Origin: Thalassotalea euphylliae
GTDB taxonomy: Bacteria > Pseudomonadota > Gammaproteobacteria > Enterobacterales > Alteromonadaceae
Reading direction: 5' to 3'
Assembly: GCF_003390335.1 (NCBI RefSeq)
Contig: NZ_QUOU01000001.1
Location: 3,348,001 to 3,412,000, forward strand
DNA length: 64,000 nucleotides
Shown here: positions 35,684 through 43,449 of the stretch, piece after piece
How positions within the stretch are numbered: the first letter of the stretch is position 1
How the letters are laid out: each line of letters begins with the position of its first letter
The notes under the pieces: generated by a model
Databases searched by the model: none
What the model saw: the letters and a program-made list of their open reading frames with translations, nothing else
What the model was told of the DNA's origin: nothing
Program-made: the position numbers and the translations under genes

Positions 35684-36184
35684 ATGAAAAAATTAGCCCT
35701 AGGTTTATCGCTGGCCGCTAGCTTAGTATCAACAGTCGCTAGCGCGCACGCACATAAAACTGATCACTGGGATAGCTACCAGCACCTCGCCAAAGAAATT
35801 GCAGCGAGTGTCGATAGCGCGCCGATCGCCATGTTAGCGAAAAAAAGTGCTGAACTTACTACATTATCGACCAAGCTTATCCCCGCATTTGTTGCCAAAC
35901 AACCAATTTGTCAAGAGTATTTAGGTGCAGCCTTGGCCGCAGCGAACGACATGATGAAGCTGTCATTGGATGAAATTGAGCGCGATTATCACGCCGACGG
36001 TAAATTACCCGCGGTAAAATCAGCAGCTTGCTACCACGCTAAAGACTTATTAGTACACCCTGCCACCATGGCCGTGATTGCCAAAACTTCTGGTGATTCA
36101 AAAGAAACGCGCAAGCAAATTGAGCACGAGCTTGAAGAAGTGTTAGAGCACTTTAGTCAAGTAAAACAAGCGGCGGGTTTGTAG
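35684..36184 (+). CDS. Small secreted protein of unknown function
   Basis: The 166-residue product starts with a clear signal peptide (MKKLALGLSLAASLVSTVASA, cleavage before HAHK) followed by a His-rich mature N-terminus and a wholly helical body with two cysteines (PICQEY and SAACYHAK) that probably form a disulphide. I do not recognise the family. The possible Fur box in the promoter suggests iron-linked expression. AGAAC lies before the ATG, a weak ribosome site. It converges on the kefB-like gene. Confidence 0.8.
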   Translation: MKKLALGLSLAASLVSTVASAHAHKTDHWDSYQHLAKEIAASVDSAPIAMLAKKSAELTTLSTKLIPAFVAKQPICQEYLGAALAAANDMMKLSLDEIERDYHADGKLPAVKSAACYHAKDLLVHPATMAVIAKTSGDSKETRKQIEHELEEVLEHFSQVKQAAGL

Positions 36185-36209
36185 GCATCAACAAAACTTA
36201 CATAGATAA

Positions 36210-36239
36210 AGGCAGTTTTTTACTTGTTATTGACTGCCT
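36210..36239. terminator. Possible bidirectional terminator between convergent genes
   Basis: AGGCAGT pairs with ACTGCCT (36210-36216 and 36233-36239) around a T-rich loop, between the stops of the secreted protein and the antiporter. The U-tract outside the stem is poor. Confidence 0.4.
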
Positions 36240-36259
36240 AAACCTTGGTTGAATTGCTA

Positions 36260-38170
36260 TCAATCAAACCCTTTTTCATAGTTTTTCGGTGGTGGTGTCC
36301 AGCCGCGCTCAGCGCCATCGTGCTTATCCATGCGATCACGCTGCATTGCCTGCTTAATACTGTCTTCCATTTGCATAAACAATTTGCGGTAATTAGGGTC
36401 AAACTTTTCCCCTTCACTGCCGCCTAGCCACTGCTGGTATAGCTGATTGGAAGCGGCAGCTTCAATTTGGCAAAAAGCGTATTTCTTCTGCTCCACTTCA
36501 AATGGATGAAAACCGAGTTCAGTCATAGCCTCAGCGCCCAGCTCTAACGCAGAAAAATAAGTTTCGTTAACTGTGAAATCTGCGCCAGCTTGGAGCAACT
36601 CATAGTTGTGACCTTTATCAAAAGCACGAGCGAGAATTTTTACCTTGGGATAGGTGTGTTTAACATAAGTAATTAATTCAATTGCTTGTTCGCGATTATC
36701 AATGGCAACGATTAACAGCTTGGCATTTTCTATCCCAGCGGTGTGTAGTAAATCAGGGCGTGTGGCATCGCCAAAGTAGCTCTGTATTTCGATTTTTCTG
36801 AGGTTTTCCACTTGTGACGCTTCGTGATCCAGCACCACAGTTTTAACACCGTTAGCCACTAGCAAACGATTCACTATCTGCCCAAAACGGCCGATACCAG
36901 CAATAATCACACTCGCTGAGTGGCCAATATCATCGTACTTTGGGTTACTAGTATCAGCTTGATAGCGCGGCATTATGACATGTTCAAACAAAATAAATAG
37001 CAACGGCGTTAGGAACATCGACAGGGCGACAACCAGTTGTAAAATACTTGCTATATCGGTTGGGATCACGTGCTGTTGCACTGAGAAGCTAAGCAAGACA
37101 AAACCAAACTCCCCAGCTTGCGCAAGGCTTAGAGAAAACAACCAGCGATTGCTATTTTTAATGCGAAACATCACCGCTAAGCCCCAAAGCACCGATGCTT
37201 TAACCACGATCACCGCCAAGGTAAGTAAACCAATGACTAGCGCTTGGTTAGCCAGTATGTCAAAGTTAATGCCAGCCCCAACCGTGATAAAAAACAGGCC
37301 AAGCAATAGACCTTTAAACGGTTCGATATTGCTTTCTAACTCATGGCGAAACTCACTATTCGCCAATACTACCCCCGCTAAAAAAGTGCCGAGCGCTGGT
37401 GACAACCCCACTAAACTCATTAACGCTGCAATACCCACAACAAGTAACAGTGCCGTTGCGACGAATATCTCGCGCAGACCTGAACTTGCCACATAATGAA
37501 ACAAAGGACGAGAGAGGAAGTGGCCGAGCACAATCACCCCACCAATACTGGCTAGAATGGCGATGGCGTAAGCCCAAGTGGGCAGGTGAGCCACTAAATT
37601 AAGTTGTTCATGATGTTCGGCGCTGCTTTGTAGCCCCTCTGCTGCTGCCACTAACTCAGGTAGCGCCAGCATAGGAATAAAGGCGAGCATAGGAATGACG
37701 GCGATATCTTGCATCAGCAGTACGGAAAACGCATTTCGCCCCCCTTCTGTGCTCGACAGCCCTTTCTCATTGAAGGTTTGCAGCACAATGGCAGTAGAAG
37801 AAAGCGAGAAAATTAAGCCTATCGCTAGCGATACCGACCAAGGCTGCTCAAACAACAAGGCAATACCTGCGACTAAAACAGTAGAGATCACCACTTGCAG
37901 GCCGCCTAAACCGAACAGTCGATTGCGCATTTGCCACAACATACTAGGGGCGAGTTCAAGTCCCACCAGAAAGAGCATCATCACCACGCCAAATTCCGCA
38001 AAGTGCTGAATGGTTAGCGTTTCTTGGCCCACTAAATGCGTTACCGGGCCAATGATCACACCAGCAATTAAATACCCCAGCACTGAGCCTAAGCCCAGTT
38101 TTTTCGCAATCGGCACAGCGATTACTGCGGCAGCGAGATAAACAAATGCCTGTAAGAAATATTCCGTCAT
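36260..38170 (-). CDS. kefB: KefB/KefC-type K+/H+ antiporter (CPA2 family)
   Basis: The 636-residue product has about 12-13 transmembrane helices (residues 1-380: FGVVMMLFLVGLELAP, FSLSSTAIVLQTF and others) and a cytoplasmic RCK/TrkA-N domain with nucleotide motif AGIGRFGQ near residue 415. Proteins of this kind export K+ in exchange for H+ and protect against electrophiles when glutathione adducts bind. Its partner oxidoreductase gene ends 13 bases upstream, the usual Kef layout. Whether it is KefB or KefC by orthology cannot be settled by eye. Confidence 0.9.
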   Translation of the reverse strand: MTEYFLQAFVYLAAAVIAVPIAKKLGLGSVLGYLIAGVIIGPVTHLVGQETLTIQHFAEFGVVMMLFLVGLELAPSMLWQMRNRLFGLGGLQVVISTVLVAGIALLFEQPWSVSLAIGLIFSLSSTAIVLQTFNEKGLSSTEGGRNAFSVLLMQDIAVIPMLAFIPMLALPELVAAAEGLQSSAEHHEQLNLVAHLPTWAYAIAILASIGGVIVLGHFLSRPLFHYVASSGLREIFVATALLLVVGIAALMSLVGLSPALGTFLAGVVLANSEFRHELESNIEPFKGLLLGLFFITVGAGINFDILANQALVIGLLTLAVIVVKASVLWGLAVMFRIKNSNRWLFSLSLAQAGEFGFVLLSFSVQQHVIPTDIASILQLVVALSMFLTPLLFILFEHVIMPRYQADTSNPKYDDIGHSASVIIAGIGRFGQIVNRLLVANGVKTVVLDHEASQVENLRKIEIQSYFGDATRPDLLHTAGIENAKLLIVAIDNREQAIELITYVKHTYPKVKILARAFDKGHNYELLQAGADFTVNETYFSALELGAEAMTELGFHPFEVEQKKYAFCQIEAAASNQLYQQWLGGSEGEKFDPNYRKLFMQMEDSIKQAMQRDRMDKHDGAERGWTPPPKNYEKGFD

Positions 38171-38183
38171 AGATTAGCGTCCG

Positions 38184-38816
38184 TTAAACAGCCATGCTTG
38201 CCAAATTGGGCAGTGCAGGTAGCGCATCATTGATGGTGGTCAGTTCAGCCACTTTGTCATGATTGATTAGCTCAAACGACAGGGCTTCCAGTAATTTTCG
38301 CCAGTGAGCAAGATGTTGTTGGCGCTGACACTGCGTTGAACGGCTAGAAAATATCGCAAATGGCGGTAGGTAACGCATACCGGTTAATCTGGCCGTTTGC
38401 TCCAATGGCTGCAGTAACTCACGCACGGTAAAGTGATTATAGCCGTCAGCGCGATAAGCTTGCTCGGCACCGCCAGCACTAAGTGCACAAATAAAGGTTT
38501 TACCATGCAATGCCGTGCCATCTGGGCCGTACGCAAAATTATATTCGAGTACTAGATCTTGCCACTCTTTTAATAGCGAAGGGGTCGAATACCAATAAAA
38601 TGGAAACTGAAAAATCACAATATCGTGCTCAACCAAGCGCTGCTGTTCACGATTAATATTGATATGGTGGCGCGGGTACTCTCTGTAGAGGTCAACATAA
38701 GTGACAAAATCAAGTGACTTTGCCAATTCGAACATAGGGAGGTTCACTTCCGAACGCTGTTGCGATGGATGGGCGAACAGTAATAAGATTTTTTTGCGCG
38801 CTTGGCTGGCTGACAT
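38184..38816 (-). CDS. kefG: KefF/KefG-type NAD(P)H-dependent oxidoreductase
   Basis: The 210-residue flavodoxin-fold protein belongs to the NQO1/modulator-of-drug-activity family and is the ancillary subunit that activates Kef antiporters. Typical segments are LLLFAHPSQQRSEVN, DLYREYP, IVIFQFPFYWYSTPSLLKEW and ALSAGGAEQAY. It is encoded just upstream of the antiporter and should be co-translated with it. Assignment to KefG rather than KefF is uncertain. Confidence 0.88.
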   Translation of the reverse strand: MSASQARKKILLLFAHPSQQRSEVNLPMFELAKSLDFVTYVDLYREYPRHHININREQQRLVEHDIVIFQFPFYWYSTPSLLKEWQDLVLEYNFAYGPDGTALHGKTFICALSAGGAEQAYRADGYNHFTVRELLQPLEQTARLTGMRYLPPFAIFSSRSTQCQRQQHLAHWRKLLEALSFELINHDKVAELTTINDALPALPNLASMAV

Positions 38817-39053
38817 AATAATTTGATTTTTTTACTTATAAGTTACTTTTGAAGGCTTTGTTATAGTGCTTTTTAAGTGTAGCCAAGCTTTTCCAAGCTG
38901 TCGTTTTAACAGCAAAATTAAGCTTAGCGATGCGCGACTTTTTAATAAGCGCTCACTAGTGACTGCCATCTAATAACATCGCTTCCCCAAAAAAGTCAGC
39001 TAAGTGCGATGTGTTGAGTGCAGAGGCTGTAGTTTTAGGCAATCAGCTATGGG

Positions 39054-39878
39054 TTAAGATAAAAAATCAGATACCAACTTTTCTAATTCTCCGGCCAATA
39101 AGTGACATTTACGTTCATCTAGCGCGTCTGGATGAGGGCTAGCAAAACACTCATTATCGTTATCAAAGTACTGACCGTTAGCATCATTAAATTCGTCGCT
39201 AAGCGCTGCTCTAACCAAGATATCCGCTCCCAACCGCAAGTCGCCACCGGCAACACCATACGCCTCTTTGACCATTTTACTGCCCAAAAATGACTTAGGG
39301 TTGATGGCAACATAAAGTGGCTCATTGTCACTGCGCTGTGCCGCAAGTGCATTAGTCCACATAGTGATCGCCAATTTGCTTTGCGCATAGGCGGCGTTGT
39401 CGGTTAAGTGATCACCAGCAACCATGCCTTGTACATTAACCGGGGCTTGTGCGGCAGAAGATAAGTTGACCACGCGACCATTGCCTTTCATTAACGGTAA
39501 CAGTAGCTTAGTTAACAAATATGGCGAAAATGTGTTGACCATAAAACGCATATCAAAGCCATCAGCTGTCATCGTTTCTGGTGTATGGAAAACACCAGCA
39601 TTGTTAATGACAACGTCAATACTGGTTCGCTCTGTCTTAATTTGTGCCGCCATCAAAGCGACATCCGTTAATTTAGATAAGTCAGCTTGGTAGCTACTGA
39701 CAGTTACCGCACGCTCGCCATCAACAGTCAATGATTCCAGCTGCGCTTTTAATGCTGCGAGTTTTTCTGTGCTGCGACCATGAATTAACACGTGATGGCC
39801 TTGCTCTGCCAACATGGTAGCGGTTACTAAGCCAATGCCGTCGGTAGCGCCCGTAATTAAAATGGTCTTTTTCATCAT
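39054..39878 (-). CDS. Short-chain dehydrogenase/reductase (retinol-dehydrogenase-like)
   Basis: The 274-residue product is an SDR with TGATDGIG near residue 10, VVINNAGVF, the serine in VVNLSSAAQ and a YAQSK catalytic motif. It resembles the retinol-dehydrogenase/WWOX-type bacterial oxidoreductases that act on varied carbonyls. AGGA lies five bases before ATG 39878; the next codon is also ATG. It stands alone, with about 230 bases of empty DNA on each side. Confidence 0.9.
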   Translation of the reverse strand: MMKKTILITGATDGIGLVTATMLAEQGHHVLIHGRSTEKLAALKAQLESLTVDGERAVTVSSYQADLSKLTDVALMAAQIKTERTSIDVVINNAGVFHTPETMTADGFDMRFMVNTFSPYLLTKLLLPLMKGNGRVVNLSSAAQAPVNVQGMVAGDHLTDNAAYAQSKLAITMWTNALAAQRSDNEPLYVAINPKSFLGSKMVKEAYGVAGGDLRLGADILVRAALSDEFNDANGQYFDNDNECFASPHPDALDERKCHLLAGELEKLVSDFLS

Positions 39879-40106
39879 TTCTATCCTGTGTATTAGCGAT
39901 TAATCGCGCTGCTTAACGCTGCGCAGCGGGGGGAAATAACATATGCGGCTTACTTTATTTACTTTATAAAGCCTTTAGAATAGCCAATAAAATAGAATCT
40001 GTTTTTATTTTTTGTTAAGAATAAACGAGGTTTTTGGGAAAGGAATATTGAAAGTGTCGTACAATCAATAAGCTATTAGCCAATACGCCATCAGGCAGTT
40101 AGCGAT

Positions 40107-41012
40107 TCAGCGGCTGCGATAACAAGCATTGGCCGCTTCCACCACAATAGCATGACGCTCGGCTAAACGTTGGTGATCTTTATCATAACCACCACCAATG
40201 ACAGTTGCGATAGGAATACCGCGTGCCAAGCATGTATCAATTACATAATGATCTCGCTGATAAATGCCTTGCCAGCTAATATCGAGTCGGCCTAAGGCAT
40301 CATTTTGCCAAACATCAACCCCCGCATCATAAAGCACTAAATCTGGTTTTTGCTCAGAGATAAGTTGCTCAAGGGTATCGCGCACAACGCCTAGGTAGGC
40401 TTGATCATCAAGCCCAATAGCTAAGCCAATATCTAAATCGCTGGCAGATTTTCGAAACGGGAAGTTCTTTTCACAATGAATTGAACAGGTAAAGGCGTTA
40501 GGTTCATCGGCTAATATGCTGGCCGTGCCATCCCCTTGATGTACGTCTAGATCAAAAATCAAAATACGCTTAACAGCTTTTTCCGCTAATAAGGTTTTTG
40601 CGGCGTAGGCAAGATCATTGACCATACAAAACCCAGAGCCAAAATCGTAATGGGCATGATGCGTACCGCCCGCAAGATGACACGCCAAGCCAGTTCTCAG
40701 TGCAACTCTCGCCGTTAGCAACGTGCCATTAGGTGCAGTTAAAGTACGGGTAATCAGCCCTTGGCTCCACGGTAAGCCAATACGTCGCCACGCTTTTTCG
40801 TCTAAACCGTTATCACATAATCCCTGCAAATAGTCTTGAGCATGTGCAATCGTTAAGTCACTCACGCTCGCCTGTTTGGGACGAATAATATTAGCTTTGG
40901 CGATACCCGTTTTGACTAAATGTTGATGCAACCGAGCAAACTTTGACATCACAAAGCGATGTTCAGTCGGAAAGTCGCACGAATAGTTGTCGTGATAGAT
41001 AAGAGGTAACAA
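40107..41012 (-). CDS. Histone-deacetylase-family amidohydrolase
   Basis: The 301-residue product is of the HDAC/AcuC/acetylpolyamine amidohydrolase superfamily. Zinc ligands appear in IFDLDVHQGDG and in YDAGVDVW; the charge-relay His pair is in AGGTHHAHYDFGSGF, and the glycine-rich loop IGGGY is near the C-terminus. It probably removes acyl groups from a small molecule or protein lysine. The start is a TTG with no strong ribosome site; it follows kdsB by 30 bases, so co-transcription with the Kdo genes is likely. Confidence 0.9.
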   Translation of the reverse strand: MLPLIYHDNYSCDFPTEHRFVMSKFARLHQHLVKTGIAKANIIRPKQASVSDLTIAHAQDYLQGLCDNGLDEKAWRRIGLPWSQGLITRTLTAPNGTLLTARVALRTGLACHLAGGTHHAHYDFGSGFCMVNDLAYAAKTLLAEKAVKRILIFDLDVHQGDGTASILADEPNAFTCSIHCEKNFPFRKSASDLDIGLAIGLDDQAYLGVVRDTLEQLISEQKPDLVLYDAGVDVWQNDALGRLDISWQGIYQRDHYVIDTCLARGIPIATVIGGGYDKDHQRLAERHAIVVEAANACYRSR

Positions 41013-41042
41013 AACGGTTGCTCGCGGCTTGTAGGTGTAGCG

Positions 41043-41864
41043 CTAGCTTAGCCCCTCGTCCGTTAAGGTTGAGGCATATGCTTGGGCTTTCGCTAGGTCT
41101 TGAGGTGTATCAACCCCCTCCACTGGCGTGCGGCTTTGCGCTACCGCCACGTGAATTTTTTCACCTTGCCATAGCACGCGCAGCTGCTCTAGCGATTCAA
41201 TTTTTTCTAAATTGCTCGCAGGCCAACTGACATAGTCGCTAATAAAGCCAGCACGATAAGCATAGATACCAATATGGCGTAGGTAGAAATCACCGATTTC
41301 AGCCGGTAGTTCGTTCGCTTTTTCTGATTGAGCATTGGCTGCCAAAAAGCGCTCGCGATCATACGGAATAGTGGCGCGGCTAAAATACAGCGCGTAGCCG
41401 TCTTTATCCGTTAACACTTTGACGGCGTTGGGATTAAATGCCTCTTCCGCATCATGAATATGCACCGCTAGGGTTGCCATGCGGGCTCTTGATTGTTGTT
41501 CGCTCGACTGTGATGCAAGATTTTTGGCCACTTGCGCAATATTTTCAGCCGGAATAAACGGCTCATCCCCTTGCACATTAACGATGACTTGCTCTGGCGG
41601 GAATTGATATTGCTCAACCACTTCGGCTAGGCGCTCAGTACCTGATTGATGATCGGCACGTGTGCGACATACTTCACCACCAAACCCTTCTACGACCTTA
41701 GCCACTTCGTCGTTATCTGTTGCAATAATCACTTTCTCTGCGCCACTCGCTTGCGCTTTTTCGGCAACCCACTGGATCATGGGTTTACCTGCGATATCTG
41801 CCAGCACTTTACCGGGTAAGCGCGATGATTCGTAACGAGCAGGAATAATAACGACAAATGACAT
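41043..41864 (-). CDS. kdsB: CMP-Kdo synthetase KdsB
   Basis: KdsB activates Kdo with CTP to CMP-Kdo for lipopolysaccharide core synthesis. The N-terminal motif IPARYESSRLPGKVL, the CRTRADHQSGTERLAEV block and VNVQGDEPFI are characteristic. The chosen ATG at 41864 gives MSFVVIIPAR; a TTG at 41870 would add two residues. The gene lies in the conserved order lpxK, trm112-like, kdsB, as in enterobacteria. Confidence 0.96.
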   Translation of the reverse strand: MSFVVIIPARYESSRLPGKVLADIAGKPMIQWVAEKAQASGAEKVIIATDNDEVAKVVEGFGGEVCRTRADHQSGTERLAEVVEQYQFPPEQVIVNVQGDEPFIPAENIAQVAKNLASQSSEQQSRARMATLAVHIHDAEEAFNPNAVKVLTDKDGYALYFSRATIPYDRERFLAANAQSEKANELPAEIGDFYLRHIGIYAYRAGFISDYVSWPASNLEKIESLEQLRVLWQGEKIHVAVAQSRTPVEGVDTPQDLAKAQAYASTLTDEGLS

Positions 41865-41897
41865 AGGCAATCTCTGTTTTTTTTTTGAACGTGTTGG

Positions 41898-42080
41898 TTA
41901 GTTTTCTACTGATTCTAAGCGGCGTGCTTCGTTTTCCAGTAATACCGGAATATCGTTTTCAATGGGATAGGCAACACGGTCAAACTTACAAATCAGCTCG
42001 TTGTTGTCTTTGTCTAACGTGAGCTTGCCTTTGCAAATCGGGCAGGCAAGAATTTCCATTAATTTAATATCAAAAGCCAT
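41898..42080 (-). CDS. ycaR: Trm112/YcaR-family small zinc-ribbon-like protein
   Basis: The 60-residue product has the family sequence LMEILACPICKGKLTL and later VAYPIENDIPVLLE. One CxxC is present; the second pair seen in eukaryotic Trm112 is absent, as in other bacterial members. It is found between lpxK and kdsB in many proteobacteria; bacterial members are thought to support methyltransferases or lipid A synthesis, but the role is not settled. Confidence 0.93.
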   Translation of the reverse strand: MAFDIKLMEILACPICKGKLTLDKDNNELICKFDRVAYPIENDIPVLLENEARRLESVEN

Positions 42081-42157
42081 AATTTTCTCTTACTTTCTTT
42101 CATTGTATTTCAATCGTAAACGGGAACACGCTCAAAAAGCGAACATGCTTATACAGT

Positions 42158-43243
42158 TTAGCAAGTACTCACTAAGCGCTTGAGTTGCTGGTGTAAAAGC
42201 TCAGCATCAGTCACTTCAAACGTGGCATTAACGGCTAAATACCACCAATTTTCTTGTGCAAAGGCTTGGCATTTTACCGCGTCTTTTTCTGTCATCACCA
42301 AGGGCATCGAAGCCGATAATTCGGTTAGCTCTTGGGCAGTAAATGCGTGATGATCAACAAACCCCTGCGCTTTATTTAGCGTAAGTTTACACTGCTCAAG
42401 CGTGGTAAAAAAGCGCGCCGGATCGCCAATTGCCGCTATCGCATTTACTGTCGAGTTAATTTCGATAAACTCATCGACACCAATAGCTTCACCTGTCGCC
42501 AAATTTATAAACTGACTAGGCGCCAAATCCATCGCTAACACAGGTGTGGTTAACCCAGAAAAGTCATCTGCGTTTTGAACATTATTTTCTTGGCTGCTTG
42601 ATGGTTTATGTGCTGCGCCAGTATCAGCCTCAGACTTGCCGTTGACGACGATAAAATCGACTGAGCTTAACCGCCATTTCCCCTCTCGAAGCGGGCCAGC
42701 GGGTAAGAGTAAACCATTGCCAAATTTGCGTTTGCCATCAACCACTATCACTTCCGCATTTCGCTTCATTTTATAGTGCTGCAAGCCATCGTCAGCGAGC
42801 ACTAACTGACAGCCTTGCTCGGCTAGCAAGGCTATGGATGCAATGCGATCTGAGCCCACAGCAATCGGCACACCAGAGCGGTCGAAAATCATTTGCGGCT
42901 CATCACCAGCTTGAGCAGCCGTGCTATATTCATTGATTAAATAAGGATAATGCGGCGCTTTACCGCCATAGCCTCTGCTGATAATACCGACCTTAATGCC
43001 CAGCCGTTCACACTGCTCAATCAAATAAAGTGTCAGTGGTGTTTTGCCATTGCCACCAATGCCGATGTTGCCAATCACCATCACTGGCAATGCAGGGCTT
43101 GTCGACGATTTAACACCGCAGCGATAAAGAAAGCGTCGAAGCGACGTAATTAACCAAAATAAAGCCGTTAATGGCAATAACAGGGGGACTAATGCCCATT
43201 TGGCGGGATGGCGATAAAACCAGACTTTTTCAATTAAGCGCAT
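42158..43243 (-). CDS. lpxK: Tetraacyldisaccharide 4'-kinase LpxK
   Basis: LpxK phosphorylates the lipid A disaccharide at the 4' position on the inner face of the membrane. The 361-residue product has an N-terminal hydrophobic anchor, Walker A-like GNIGIGGNGKTP near residue 57, ISRGYGG, LADDGLQHYKMKRN and a C-terminal VMTEKDAVKC. A Ser/Asn-rich insertion near residues 205-220 is unlike most family members. msbA, which is normally directly upstream, is not present. Confidence 0.95.
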   Translation of the reverse strand: MRLIEKVWFYRHPAKWALVPLLLPLTALFWLITSLRRFLYRCGVKSSTSPALPVMVIGNIGIGGNGKTPLTLYLIEQCERLGIKVGIISRGYGGKAPHYPYLINEYSTAAQAGDEPQMIFDRSGVPIAVGSDRIASIALLAEQGCQLVLADDGLQHYKMKRNAEVIVVDGKRKFGNGLLLPAGPLREGKWRLSSVDFIVVNGKSEADTGAAHKPSSSQENNVQNADDFSGLTTPVLAMDLAPSQFINLATGEAIGVDEFIEINSTVNAIAAIGDPARFFTTLEQCKLTLNKAQGFVDHHAFTAQELTELSASMPLVMTEKDAVKCQAFAQENWWYLAVNATFEVTDAELLHQQLKRLVSTC

Positions 43244-43449
43244 AAAGCTTGGCTACCTTACTTGGCCGTTTGTTAATAGCGCATGGCATGAGTGTTTTAA
43301 AGATAAGTAGGCTGGGTTGCACGCTAAGAACAAATTGAAGGCAGACATAACAGCATATTAATTCGGTGAATCTCGCTATTGTAGCGACAATCTCCCCCCT
43401 AACCAACTGATAAACCATTAATCGCTTGCGGGTTTCATCATTATTCGTG

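Noticed and set aside
36260..38816. Kef genes as a defence system
   Set aside because: The antiporter plus oxidoreductase arrangement is the standard electrophile-protection pair.
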